DNA from: Actinocatenispora comari | GTDB lineage: Bacteria; Actinomycetota; Actinomycetes; Mycobacteriales; Micromonosporaceae | Length of the DNA stretch: 64,000 nucleotides | NCBI RefSeq assembly: GCF_017312725.1 | Contig: NZ_BOPO01000001.1 | Coordinates: 1-64,000, forward strand | Direction: 5' to 3' | Shown here: one piece after another, positions 1 to 8,590 of the stretch | Layout: each line of letters starts with the position of its first letter | How positions within the stretch are numbered: the stretch's first letter is position 1 | Translations under genes and position numbers: made by a program | The notes under the pieces: generated by a model | The model's database searches: none | What the model was told of the DNA's origin: nothing | What the model saw: only the letters and a program-made list of their open reading frames with translations

Positions 1-72
1 CGTGGGGAGGGGGCTTCGCCCCTCCCCACACCCCTCCCCGTCAAGGGGGCCTTCGCCCCCTTGACCATCCCC
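1..72 (+). repeat. double-hairpin repeat, copy 1
   Basis: Two adjacent GC-rich hairpins: positions 2-14 with 18-29 (TTC loop, one bulged G) and 40-50 with 55-65 (CTTC loop). The same two-hairpin unit occurs at 50281-50360 and, inverted, at 50600-50672, so this is a dispersed repeat rather than a single terminator. It may also end transcription of the leftward operon, but it lies about 220 bp past the SDR stop. Confidence 0.7.
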
Positions 73-98
73 CGCCGGGAGACCAGAGACGAGATCCT

Positions 99-235
99 GA
101 CACCGCCTGGCACGCCTCGGAACGTCGGGGAACGGTGATCGGGCCGGACACCCCCTGGCCGCCTCGGAACGTCGGGGAACGGTGATCGGGCCGGACACCG
201 CCTGGCCGCTTCGGAGCGTCGGGGCCGGTTCGGGT
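99..235. repeat. 47-bp tandem repeat, about 3 copies
   Basis: The segment GCCTCGGAACGTCGGGGAAC starts at 114 and 161, and a diverged third copy (GCTTCGGAGCGTCGGGG) starts at 208, giving an exact 47-bp period. It lies downstream of the SDR gene, in the 287-bp stretch at the left window edge where I see no gene. Confidence 0.75.
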
Positions 236-287
236 GGACGCCGGGCCGGTTCGGGTGGTCGGTTGAGGGTCGTTGGCGGGTGGCGGG

Positions 288-1064
288 TCAGAGGGAAGGG
301 GTGGCGCCGCCGTCTACCAGGATGGTGCTGCCGGTGATGAAGCCTGCGTGGGTGCTGGCGAGGAAGGCGGCGGTGGCCGCGAAGTCGGCCGGGGCGCCGA
401 GCCGGCCGACCGGGATGGTGGCGGCGATGTCGGCAAGGCCCGCGTCGGGGTCGGCGAACTGGCTGGTCAGCGCCGGGGTGCGGTGGTAGCCGGGGGCGAG
501 CACGTTGATGGTGACGCCGTCCGGGCCGATCTCCGGTACCAGCGACTTCGCGTAGCCGGCGAGGCCGGGCCGCACCGTGTTGGACAGGCCGTATTGCGGG
601 CGGGGCGCCCGGATCGTCTCGGAGGCGACGAGCAGGATCCGGCCCCAGCCGGCCGCTCGCAACCGGGGCAGCGTCGCCTGCACGAAGCCGATGTGGGCGA
701 GCAGGCACAGCTCGACGGCGTCCCGGTAGGCGTCCAGGCCGAACGCGGTCACCGGGCCGGCGGGTGGGCCGCCGGCGTTGCTCACCACGATGCCCGGTTC
801 GCCGAGATCGGTTGCCACCGCGTCGATCCAGCCGCGTACCGCGTCCTGGTCGCGCAGGTCGACCCGGTCGGCCCGGACCGACCCGTCGCCACCGACCGGG
901 TGGGCCGCGGCCACCTGGTCGGCGGCGGCGGCGAGGCGCTGCTCGTTCCGGCCGCAGATCGCGACCCGGGCGCCCTCGGCGGCCAGTGCGGTCGCGACGG
1001 CCAGGCCGAGCCCGCTGGTCGCGCCGGAGACCAGCGCGACCCGGCCGGCGATACCGAGATCCAC
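288..1064 (-). CDS. atypical short-chain dehydrogenase/reductase (SDR)
   Basis: 258-aa SDR-fold protein. The Rossmann glycine motif GATSGLG is at residues 14-20 and NAGG near 96-99. The active site is unusual: in the region where YxxxK is expected the sequence reads PQYGLSNTVRPG, with Asn162 in place of the catalytic Lys. This resembles the 3-ketoacyl-ACP-reductase-like SDR subgroup (LSNxxR signature) that lacks the canonical tetrad. It may carry out an altered redox step or serve as a binding scaffold. The GTG start at 1064 has GAGAGGAG upstream. It is the last gene of the leftward aminotransferase-sulfotransferase-SDR operon, 67 bp after the sulfotransferase stop. Confidence 0.85.
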   Translation of the reverse strand: MDLGIAGRVALVSGATSGLGLAVATALAAEGARVAICGRNEQRLAAAADQVAAAHPVGGDGSVRADRVDLRDQDAVRGWIDAVATDLGEPGIVVSNAGGPPAGPVTAFGLDAYRDAVELCLLAHIGFVQATLPRLRAAGWGRILLVASETIRAPRPQYGLSNTVRPGLAGYAKSLVPEIGPDGVTINVLAPGYHRTPALTSQFADPDAGLADIAATIPVGRLGAPADFAATAAFLASTHAGFITGSTILVDGGATPSL

Positions 1065-1131
1065 CAGGGTGCTCCTCTCGTTCGGTGCTCCGCACCGGCT
1101 GCCGGGAGGCCGCCGGCCACCCGACCGTTCG

Positions 1132-2028
1132 TCAGGCGGTGTCGCGCAGCCGGTAGCCGTACCGGTGCAGCCACGGTGCGGCGATCGAGGCGGCGACGTA
1201 CCGGGTGGTACGCGGGGCGGTGGAACGCCAGCGATCGTCCGGCCGGATGGTGACCGGTCCGGTCCGCAGCCGGTCCGGGTTGCCGGTGACGGTGTGGTTG
1301 GGCGACAGTACGGCGGTGCCGTCGGCGCCGACCGGTGCGACGGCGGCGAGGCCCCAGTCCGCGAGCACCGCGCCGAGGGTGTCGGCCGGTGCGGCGGCGA
1401 AGTCCTCGTACCGCAGCCGCCGGTACCGGTCCGGGAAGGCGCGGCCGACCCGCGCCGAGGCGCGCTGGAACGCGACCCAGTAGGCGGTGCTGCGCCAGGC
1501 CGGCATGGCCGGGATGTACGCCTTCGGGCGGCGCCACGACTCCGCGATCGCGCGCGGATCCCGCAGCACGTGCAGCACGTACGGCCGGACCCGGCCGCTG
1601 CCGCACAGCGTCGCCGCCTCGGCCGGGAACTTGCCGCTGTCGACGATGATCCGGGCACCGGTCTCCGCTGCGATGGCTTCGTAGAGCCGTTCCAGATCGC
1701 GCCGGGCCAGGGTCGTGGCGGTGCTCTCGGCCAGCCGGGCGACGGCGTGCCGGGTGCGCAGCAGCCGACGCTGCCGGTCCAGCACGGCCGGCACCACCTC
1801 CGGGGCGTCCAACCGGCGCAGCACGGCCGACCACAGTGGACAGTCGGCGATCCGGGCGCCGCAGCCGCACGTGTCGTTGGTGCCGTCGCCCAGCACCCCG
1901 TGCCGCCACAGGTACCGCAGCTCGCCGACGTGCACCGCACCGGGCAGCTCGCCGATCAGGTTCCCGATCAGGGTGGTACCGCTGCGGCACCAGCCGGTCA
2001 GGTAGACGACGACGGGCCGCTCGTTCAT
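1132..2028 (-). CDS. PAPS-dependent sulfotransferase family protein
   Basis: 298 aa. The N-terminal GWCRSGTTL (residues 12-20) matches the 5'-phosphosulfate-binding loop, and LHVLRDPRAIAES (about 152-164) matches the 3'-phosphate-binding motif of sulfotransferases. A Cys cluster CGCGARIADCPLW (about 54-66) is typical of this bacterial family. Expected role: transfer of sulfonate from PAPS to a hydroxyl or amine of a small molecule. Its ATG overlaps the aminotransferase stop (ATGA), so the two are translationally coupled. The pathway substrate cannot be read from sequence. Sulfotransferases are among the enzymes reported beside natural-product-associated encapsulins. Confidence 0.88.
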   Translation of the reverse strand: MNERPVVVYLTGWCRSGTTLIGNLIGELPGAVHVGELRYLWRHGVLGDGTNDTCGCGARIADCPLWSAVLRRLDAPEVVPAVLDRQRRLLRTRHAVARLAESTATTLARRDLERLYEAIAAETGARIIVDSGKFPAEAATLCGSGRVRPYVLHVLRDPRAIAESWRRPKAYIPAMPAWRSTAYWVAFQRASARVGRAFPDRYRRLRYEDFAAAPADTLGAVLADWGLAAVAPVGADGTAVLSPNHTVTGNPDRLRTGPVTIRPDDRWRSTAPRTTRYVAASIAAPWLHRYGYRLRDTA

Positions 2029-3275
2029 CGCCGGCCCGGCAGAGCCGCGGCGACCTTGTCGACCGCGTCGACCAGCTGGGCGCAGTCCTCCTCCGTCAGG
2101 TTCGCCGACAGCGGGATGTCGACGGTGCGGGCCACCGCGGAGGTACTGGCCGGGAAGGCGGCGCGGGCGGCGGCCGGGTCCGGATGCAGGAACCGCCAGT
2201 TCCAGAACGCGCGGACGTTGACGTCGTTCGGGTCGCCGAAGGCGCGGACGCCGATCCCCTCGGCGCGCAGGGCGCGGGCGAACCAGCAGGCCGTCGGTGC
2301 GTCCGGTAGCCGCAGCAGCAGCGCCTCGCCGAGGTAGGCGCCGGGCGCGACCGGCTGCCGGACCGCGATGTCCGACCGGTCGGCGAGGGCAGCGGCGACC
2401 CGGTCGTAGTTGCGGCGATGCGCTTCGAGTCGGCCGGGTAGCCGAGCGAGCTGGGCGTGGGCGAGGGCGGCACGGATCTCGTCCATCCGCCAGCTGTACA
2501 GCGGCAGGGACAGGTCGTCCAGCTCGGGAGGGTCGGTGAAGTGCCGGGCCATGCGCGATTCGTAGGCGCCGGAGTAGACCAGCGCCCGGGCGTGCAGGGT
2601 GGCGTCGTCCGTGAGCAGGAAGCCGCCTTCCCCGGTGTTCAGCGCCTTGTCCGACTGGGTGGAGAACGCGCCGGCCCGGCCCCAGGTGCCGAGCGGCCGG
2701 CCTGCCAGCCGGACCCCCAGCGCCGGCACCGCGTCCTCGACGACAGGCACCCCGTACTGGTCGGCGATCGCGGTGAGGGCGGGCATGTCGGCGGCGAACC
2801 CGCGCATGTGTACCACCACGATCGCGCGGGCGCCGGCGGCGAGTGTGCGGTGCAGGTCGGCCGGATCGAGTTGCAGTTCGTCGTCGCACTCGACCAGGAC
2901 CGGGCGGTGTCCGGCGAGCAGGATCGCGCTGGGGGTGGCGGCGAACGTGAACGTCGGGCAGATCACGTCGGAGCCGGCGGGCAGGTCCAGCGCGAGCAGC
3001 CCCAGCGCGAGGGCGGTGGTGCCGCTGGCGCAACCCAGCGCGTGTCCGGTGCCGAAGTACCGGCACAGCTCCGCCTCGAACGCGCCGGTCTCGGTCGCTT
3101 CGTGCGGGCGGGTGTCGTACCGGAAGTACCGGCGGCTGCGCAGCGCCCGGACGGCGGCGTCGATGTCCTCGTCGGCGACGTAGGCGTCGCCGTTGTCGTA
3201 GGCCGGCCAGCGGGTCGTACGGACCGGGGTGCCGCCGTCGATCGCCAGCGTGACGTCGGTGGTACTCGCGGCCAT
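2025..3275 (-). CDS. DegT/DnrJ/EryC1-family PLP aminotransferase
   Basis: 416 aa with the full fold-type-I layout: N-terminal AIDGGTPVRT, substrate loop near residues 80-87 (GCASGTT), Asp181 contacting the PLP nitrogen (VVEDAVPALG) and Lys210 as Schiff-base lysine in SDKALNTGEGG. The family aminates keto-sugars, keto-cyclitols or related ketones; the N-terminus and the C-terminal ARTVDIPLS resemble aminocyclitol/AHBA-type members, which is only a hint at substrate. The ATG at 3275 has GGAAGGGAG 8 nt upstream; the longer frame to 3320 lacks such a site. First gene of the leftward operon, divergent from the encapsulin operon. Confidence 0.9.
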   Translation of the reverse strand: MAASTTDVTLAIDGGTPVRTTRWPAYDNGDAYVADEDIDAAVRALRSRRYFRYDTRPHEATETGAFEAELCRYFGTGHALGCASGTTALALGLLALDLPAGSDVICPTFTFAATPSAILLAGHRPVLVECDDELQLDPADLHRTLAAGARAIVVVHMRGFAADMPALTAIADQYGVPVVEDAVPALGVRLAGRPLGTWGRAGAFSTQSDKALNTGEGGFLLTDDATLHARALVYSGAYESRMARHFTDPPELDDLSLPLYSWRMDEIRAALAHAQLARLPGRLEAHRRNYDRVAAALADRSDIAVRQPVAPGAYLGEALLLRLPDAPTACWFARALRAEGIGVRAFGDPNDVNVRAFWNWRFLHPDPAAARAAFPASTSAVARTVDIPLSANLTEEDCAQLVDAVDKVAAALPGRR

Positions 3276-3601
3276 CGGCGGCTCCCTTCCGACCGGTGGC
3301 AGGCGTCGTTGCCGCACCACTCCAGGAGCCCGGGGCGGGGCACCGACGACGTGGGGCCGCCGTCGGGCCCGGATGCGTCATGCCGGGCTCGCGCTTACGA
3401 AATCGGATCGGTGCCGGCGCGGTATACCCAGCTACGGGCGAAACCAGGGTTTTCCCCAGAAGTTTCCTGGCCCCCGGATTTGTGCCCTAGGGTCTCGGTT
3501 CGAGTCGCCGAGCACGCCGGGCCCCGCCCCGGCCGGCGCGTTCGCCGACCCTGCTTACCTTGGCGCCCAAGGCGTTCGGTCCTCACCCGGATGGGGGTAC
3601 G
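3276..3601. promoter_or_regulatory. divergent intergenic region between the two biosynthetic operons
   Basis: 326 bp without a convincing gene, between the leftward aminotransferase start and the rightward shell-protein start, so it must hold both promoters. A weak rightward candidate is TTCCTG (3464-3469) with TAGGGT (3488-3493). GGTATACC (3421-3428) is a small palindrome that could supply a leftward -10. No clear operator or riboswitch was recognised. Confidence 0.4.
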
Positions 3602-4501
3602 TTGCGCTACCTCGTCGACGATCCCGACCTGACCAGCCGCACACCCGGCGAGGAGCTGGCCGTGGCGGCCTGCCGTTCGCCGGGCGAGACCGCGACCGCC
3701 GTGGTACGAGGAGCGATCGCGCGGCACTTCCCCCTGGCCGCGACCCGGCCCCGCCCGCCGGTACGGGACCTGCTCAAGTCGGCCACCATCGCGGACGAGA
3801 CGGTGTCGTTCGTCGAGGAGCGCCGCGGCTCGCACCAGGTCACCCTGGACACCGAGTACGCGGCGACCCCCGAGGCGCACCAGCAGCCCCGCGCGATCAA
3901 GGCGGCACTCACCGAGATCCGGGTCCGGGTACCGGTACCGGCCCAGATCTGCCGTGACCCGGCACTGCTGGCCCGGTTCGTCGACCACCGGGTCATCGTG
4001 CGACTGTGCACGGTGGAGAACGACGTCCTGCTGCACGGCAGCACCGACGGCGCGATCACCGGACTGCTCCGACTCCCCGACCTGCGCCGGCTCCGCGGCG
4101 GCACCGACCTGCTCGACAGCATCATGGCCGCCGCCGCCGACGTCGAGGACCAGGGCGGCTCCTGCGACGCGCTGGTCCTGCACCCCCGCACCTACTGGCG
4201 ACTGATCGCGCTCGGCGCGCTGCCGACCCTGGACGCGGCCGGGCTGCGCATCACCCGGACCCGCATGATCGCCCCCGACCAGGTACTGCTGGGCGACTTC
4301 CGCGCCGGCGTCACGCTGCTGGACGGCAGCGACGGCGGCACCCTGACGCTGCGCCACCACGGCGAACTGGCCGAGATCGAGGCCGGCGGCCGGGTCGGCC
4401 TCGCGGTGCACCTGCCGCAGCACTTCGCCCTGCTGGTACTGGCGCCGGAGACGGTGCCGCCGGCCATCGAGGTCCTGCCGGCGGCGGAGGGGGCGGCATG
4501 A
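3602..4501 (+). CDS. HK97-fold encapsulin-like shell protein (natural-product type)
   Basis: 299 aa from the TTG at 3602, preceded by GGATGGGGG; an upstream TTG at 3560 is possible and no ATG fits. The order of elements matches the phage-capsid/encapsulin fold: N-terminal helix, E-loop-like strands (about 62-90), strand and spine region with VENDVLLHGSTDGAITGLL (138-156), helix TDLLDSIMAAAADVEDQGG (168-186), strand DALVLHPRTYW (189-199), and the A-domain strands APDQVLLGDFRAGVTLLD (224-241). No portal, terminase, protease or other phage gene is near, and the stop overlaps the ATP-grasp start (ATGA). It therefore looks like a domesticated shell forming a protein compartment, as proposed for the natural-product-associated encapsulin family. 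Which neighbour is cargo is unknown. Confidence 0.75.
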   Translation: MRYLVDDPDLTSRTPGEELAVAACRSPGETATAVVRGAIARHFPLAATRPRPPVRDLLKSATIADETVSFVEERRGSHQVTLDTEYAATPEAHQQPRAIKAALTEIRVRVPVPAQICRDPALLARFVDHRVIVRLCTVENDVLLHGSTDGAITGLLRLPDLRRLRGGTDLLDSIMAAAADVEDQGGSCDALVLHPRTYWRLIALGALPTLDAAGLRITRTRMIAPDQVLLGDFRAGVTLLDGSDGGTLTLRHHGELAEIEAGGRVGLAVHLPQHFALLVLAPETVPPAIEVLPAAEGAA

Positions 4502-5412
4502 AGATCGGCATCCTGCTGTGGGACTACAGCGGCATCGACGCGGACGCCCTCGCGTTGCTGGAGTTCGGCAGGCAACGGGGCCACGAGATGTCCGGCTTCA
4601 CCCTGGAGGAGATCGAGTACCGCCGGGCCGACGGGCGGGCGACCGTGCTCGCGAAGGGTGTCGACGTCGACGGCTACGACGCGGTGATCTCCCGGGCGAA
4701 CCTGATCGGGGACGTGTGGCAGCAGGATCTGGCCGCCACCGCCGGGCCGTGGCGCGACCGGGTCGAGCGGTTGACGATGCTCAGCAACGCGCTCGGTCCG
4801 CGGCTGTTCGATCCGGTGGACGCCTGGCTGTGCGGGATGAGCAAGTTCCTGATGGCGCAACGGCTCGCCGAGGGCGGGTTCCCGGTGCCGCCGTTCCGGT
4901 CGGTGAGCTCGGTCGAGGACGCGGCGGCGGCGCTCGCCGACTGGGGCGACATCATCCTCAAGCCGTCGTACGGGCTGCGCGGCATCGACGTCGAGCGGGT
5001 CACCGACCTGGACGCCGACCGGTCCATCGTGGACAGTCAGCTGGCCCGCTACGGCACGGTGTTCTGCCAGCCGTTCTACCCCACCCAGTACGGCGAGCTG
5101 CGGATCACCGTGTGCGGCGAGGCGACGCCGATCAACATGCTCAAGCTGCCCGCGGCCGGTACCTGGCGGTGCAAGACGCTGGAGGGCGCGAGCTGGGAGC
5201 GGTTCGACGCACCGGACGAGCTGATCGACCTGTCCGTCCGGGCCGCCCGGCACCAGGGCCTCACCTGGGCCGGGCTGGACATCCTGCCGACCCCGGACGG
5301 GTACCGGATTCTCGAGGTCAACATGGTGCCCGGTTTCCTCGCCATCTTCGGCGACGGGCCCGCCGCCGAGGGCCACGCCGGCATCTTCGACTGGATCGAG
5401 AAGCGGTCCTGA
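4498..5412 (+). CDS. ATP-grasp carboxylate-amine ligase, RimK-like
   Basis: 304 aa. ATP-grasp features are clear: Lys155 in IILKPSYGLRG (152-162), FCQPFYP (189-195) at the hinge, GELRITVCGE (199-208), Asp261 (AGLDIL) and the metal-binding EVNMVPGF (273-280). Enzymes of this family activate a carboxylate as acyl phosphate and join it to an amine, e.g. adding an amino acid to another amino acid or amino-sugar. The start codon overlaps the shell gene stop, so expression is coupled to the shell. Likely partner of the aminotransferase product, which would supply the amine; that is inference. Confidence 0.87.
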   Translation: MKIGILLWDYSGIDADALALLEFGRQRGHEMSGFTLEEIEYRRADGRATVLAKGVDVDGYDAVISRANLIGDVWQQDLAATAGPWRDRVERLTMLSNALGPRLFDPVDAWLCGMSKFLMAQRLAEGGFPVPPFRSVSSVEDAAAALADWGDIILKPSYGLRGIDVERVTDLDADRSIVDSQLARYGTVFCQPFYPTQYGELRITVCGEATPINMLKLPAAGTWRCKTLEGASWERFDAPDELIDLSVRAARHQGLTWAGLDILPTPDGYRILEVNMVPGFLAIFGDGPAAEGHAGIFDWIEKRS

Positions 5413-5466
5413 CGGCCCGCCACCGGCACGATCGGCGCACCGACGAGCGTTGGGGGACAACGGATC

Positions 5467-7107
5467 ATGATGTACGGAGCGGAGTCGCTGCGGCTGCCGA
5501 GCGCCGAGCTGGCGGCCCGGTACCGCGCCGCCGGCTGGTGGCGGGACGAGACGTTCCTGGACGATCTGGCACGGGCCGCCGAGACCCGCCCGGAGCACCC
5601 CGCGATCATCGCGTACCAGGGCGACACGCCGCGGACGATCTGCTACCGCGAGCTCGCCGACCTGGTCGAACGGTTCGCCGGGGCGCTGCTGGCGCTCGGC
5701 GTCGAGCGCGGTGACGTGGTCGCCACGTACCTGCCGAACGTCTGGCAGCTGACCCCGCTGTGGCTGGCCTGCGCCCGGATCGGCGCGGTCAGCGCGGCGA
5801 TGTTCCCGGCGCTCGCCGAGCGCGAACTGCGGTACACGATGACCGTCAGCCGGGCGCCGGTGTGCATCGGGCTGGACCGGATCGGCGACCTCGATCTCGG
5901 TGCCCGGATGGCCGCCGCGGCACCGGACACGGTACGGCACCGGGTGGTGATCGGGGACGGCTCGGCTGCCGACGCCATCGACTTCACCGAGTTCTTCCTC
6001 GCCACCGAGCATCCGGCGCCCGACCCGGCGCTCGCGCTGCGCCCGGACGAGCCCGCCGTACTGGTCTGCACGTCCGGCACGTCCGGCCAGATGAAGGCGG
6101 TGGCGCACACCGGCAACACGCTGTACGCGGCGGCCCGCGCCGGCGCCGAGCCGTACGGACTGGGTGCCGACGACGTGATCGTGGTGCCGCACCCGCACAC
6201 GCACATGGCGGGCATGACCTACGGCGCGCTGATGCCGTTGCAGCTGGGCGCGACCTGGCTGCTGTACGACCGGCCGAACGACATGGGGCTGCTGCTCGAC
6301 TCGATCGAGCGGCACGGCGTCAGCTGGGCGTACATGTCGCCCGGCTACCTGGTCGACCTGATCGCCCGGCAGCGCGAGCGGGCCCGCGACACCGGCTCGC
6401 TGCACCGGATCGTCTCCGGTTCCGCGCCGCTGCTGCCCGACCTGGTCGAGTCGGTACGCGACACCTTCCGGGTACCGGTGCACGCGCTGTGGGGCATGAC
6501 CGAGAACGCCGCGGTCACCATGACCAGACCGGCGGACCCGGACGACTGGGCGACCCGCAGCGACGGCAGCGCGGTGCCGTGGATGGACGTCCGCATCGAC
6601 GCGGCGGAGGGCGAGGAGGCGGGCCGCCTGCTGGTCCGGGGCGCCTCGCAGTGCCTCGGCTACCTGCACCAGCGCGACACCTACGACGAGTGCCTCGACG
6701 ACGACGGCTGGTTCGACACCGGTGACATCGCGCGCCCCGACGGGCGCGGTGGCATCCGCATCGTCGGCCGCCGCAGCGACCTGATCATCCGCTCCAACGG
6801 CATGAAGGTGCCGGTACTGGAGGTCGAGGGGCTGCTCGCCCGACACCCCGGGATCAAGGAGCTGGCGCTCGTCGGCTACCCCGATCCGACCGTGCCGGGC
6901 TCCGAGCTGTGCTGTGCCGTCGTGGTACCGGACGGGCAGCCACCGACGCTCGCGGAACTGCACGAGTACCTCGGCGGGACCGGGATGGCGCGGGTGTTCT
7001 GGCCCGACCGGGTGCAGTTCGTCTGGCAGCTGCCGAGGAACTCGCTGGGCAAGATCCAGCGCGCCCCGCTGCACCAACGGCTGGAGCTGGCCGCGGCGCC
7101 GCGATGA
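5467..7107 (+). CDS. AMP-dependent acyl ligase (ANL superfamily)
   Basis: 546 aa adenylate-forming enzyme. CTSGTSGQMKAV (about 201-212) is the ATP-binding core, GMTENAAVT (from about 343) the aromatic/A5 motif, WFDTGDIARPDGRG (from about 416) carries the ribose-binding Asp, GRRSDLIIRSNGMKVPVLEVE the hinge, and LGKIQRAPL near the C-terminus holds the catalytic Lys. It would activate a carboxylic acid as acyl-AMP; no carrier protein or condensation domain is encoded nearby, so it may form a CoA thioester or an amide directly. The first of two in-frame ATGs has GGGGGA upstream. It follows the ATP-grasp gene by 54 bp and overlaps the exporter start. Confidence 0.9.
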   Translation: MMYGAESLRLPSAELAARYRAAGWWRDETFLDDLARAAETRPEHPAIIAYQGDTPRTICYRELADLVERFAGALLALGVERGDVVATYLPNVWQLTPLWLACARIGAVSAAMFPALAERELRYTMTVSRAPVCIGLDRIGDLDLGARMAAAAPDTVRHRVVIGDGSAADAIDFTEFFLATEHPAPDPALALRPDEPAVLVCTSGTSGQMKAVAHTGNTLYAAARAGAEPYGLGADDVIVVPHPHTHMAGMTYGALMPLQLGATWLLYDRPNDMGLLLDSIERHGVSWAYMSPGYLVDLIARQRERARDTGSLHRIVSGSAPLLPDLVESVRDTFRVPVHALWGMTENAAVTMTRPADPDDWATRSDGSAVPWMDVRIDAAEGEEAGRLLVRGASQCLGYLHQRDTYDECLDDDGWFDTGDIARPDGRGGIRIVGRRSDLIIRSNGMKVPVLEVEGLLARHPGIKELALVGYPDPTVPGSELCCAVVVPDGQPPTLAELHEYLGGTGMARVFWPDRVQFVWQLPRNSLGKIQRAPLHQRLELAAAPR

Positions 7108-8564
7108 CGCGTACCGCGGGGGTCGGCAGCCCGGACGAGGACGCGGCCGGCCGCACCGACGGCTCCCGGGCCCGTACCGCGGCGCTGGCCGTGATCTGCG
7201 CCGCGCAGACGATGTTCCTGCTGGACACGATGATCGTGACGGTGGCACTGCCACACATCCAGACCGGGCTGCACTTCTCCGGCCCCGACCTGGAGTGGGT
7301 GATCACCGCGTACGCGCTGGCCTTCGGCGGGTTGCTGCTGCTCGGCAGCCGGTGCGGCGACGTGTTCGGCCGGCGCCGGATGTTCGTGTTCGGGCTGGTG
7401 CTGTTCACCGTCGCGTCGCTGACCGCCGGCCTGGCGCAGGCGCCGTGGCAACTGATCGCCTCCCGCGCGGCGCAGGCCGCCGGCGCCGCAGCGGCCAGCC
7501 CGGCGACGCTGTCGCTGCTCGCCACCACGTTCCCGGACGGCCCGGCACGGGCCCGGGCGATCAGCATCTACACCGCGCTGGGTACCGCCGGCGGTGGCAT
7601 CGGCCTGCTGGCCGGCGGGCTGATCGCGAGCCTGACGTCGTGGCGCTGGATCATGCTGGTCAACGTGCCGTTCGGGATCCTCGTCGTCGCCCTCGCGCCG
7701 CGGGTGCTCCCCGAGTCGGGCCGCCGGCCCGGACGCTTCGACGTACCGGGAGCGCTGACCGGCACGCTCGGCATGACGCTGCTGGTGTACGGGCTGACCC
7801 GGGCCGCCGCCGACCCGTCCGGCACCGTGCACTGGGCCGACCCGGCGGTACTCGGATCGGTCGCCGGCGCCGCGCTGCTGCTCGGCGTGTTCGTGCTGGT
7901 GGAGTGGCGCAGCCGGCGGCCGCTGCTCCCGCTGCGGCTGTTCGCCGGCCGGGCCCGGGTCGGCAACTACCTGGCGATCGTCGCGTACAGCATGGCGATG
8001 ACCGGGATCGCGTTCTTCCTCACCCTGTTCCTGCAGCGCATCTGGCACTACAGCCCCATGCGTACCGCGCTGGTCTTCCTACCGATGACCGCGCTGCTGG
8101 TGGTCTGCTCCCGCGCCAGCGGCCCGCTGCTGCGCCGCCTCGGTACCCGTACCGTCGTGCTCGGCGGGCTGGCGGTCGCCGCGGTCGGAGTCGGCTGGCT
8201 GTCCATGATGGACGGTTCGGGTGGCTACCTGACCGACCTGCTGGTGCCCAGCTCGCTGACCTACGCCGGCCTGGGCGTCGCCGCACCGCCGATGACCGTC
8301 GAGGCGATGGCGAGCATCGGCGAGCGGGACACCGGCATCGCCTCCGGCGTGTTCAACTGCGCCCGGCAGCTCGGCGGCGCGGTCGGGTTGGCGCTGCTCG
8401 GCAGCATCACCTGGACGACGGTCGCGGCGTACCGGCGACTGCCGGACGCGCAGGCACTGGCGGTCGGCGTCGACCGGGGCTTCCTCGCCGCCGCCGCGCT
8501 CGTCGTCCTGGCGCTCGCGGCCACCGTGGCCGGCACCCTTCGCCGCCGGACACCACGCCCCTGA
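7104..8564 (+). CDS. MFS exporter, DHA2 (EmrB/QacA-like) family
   Basis: 486 aa polytopic membrane protein with about 14 predicted membrane segments. The DHA2 signature LDTMIVTVALPHIQ is in the first segment (antiporter motif D1), and GDVFGRRRMF follows as the cytoplasmic loop 2-3 motif. The family exports drugs and small hydrophobic products by proton antiport. The ATG overlaps the acyl ligase stop (ATGA), so it is the last gene of the shell operon and the likely efflux route or self-resistance determinant for the pathway product. Confidence 0.9.
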   Translation: MTRTAGVGSPDEDAAGRTDGSRARTAALAVICAAQTMFLLDTMIVTVALPHIQTGLHFSGPDLEWVITAYALAFGGLLLLGSRCGDVFGRRRMFVFGLVLFTVASLTAGLAQAPWQLIASRAAQAAGAAAASPATLSLLATTFPDGPARARAISIYTALGTAGGGIGLLAGGLIASLTSWRWIMLVNVPFGILVVALAPRVLPESGRRPGRFDVPGALTGTLGMTLLVYGLTRAAADPSGTVHWADPAVLGSVAGAALLLGVFVLVEWRSRRPLLPLRLFAGRARVGNYLAIVAYSMAMTGIAFFLTLFLQRIWHYSPMRTALVFLPMTALLVVCSRASGPLLRRLGTRTVVLGGLAVAAVGVGWLSMMDGSGGYLTDLLVPSSLTYAGLGVAAPPMTVEAMASIGERDTGIASGVFNCARQLGGAVGLALLGSITWTTVAAYRRLPDAQALAVGVDRGFLAAAALVVLALAATVAGTLRRRTPRP

Positions 8565-8590
8565 CGGCGCACCGGAACCCGGACCCACGG

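Noticed and set aside
3602-4501. Capsid-like gene as evidence of a prophage
   Set aside because: No terminase, portal, protease, tail, integrase or lysis gene is within reach; neighbours are biosynthetic and coupled by stop-start overlaps.
4192-7254. A 1020-codon leftward open frame opposite the encapsulin operon
   Set aside because: High-GC third-position bias keeps antisense frames open. The product is Arg/Pro/Gly/Val-rich without domain motifs, and four well-supported genes lie on the other strand.
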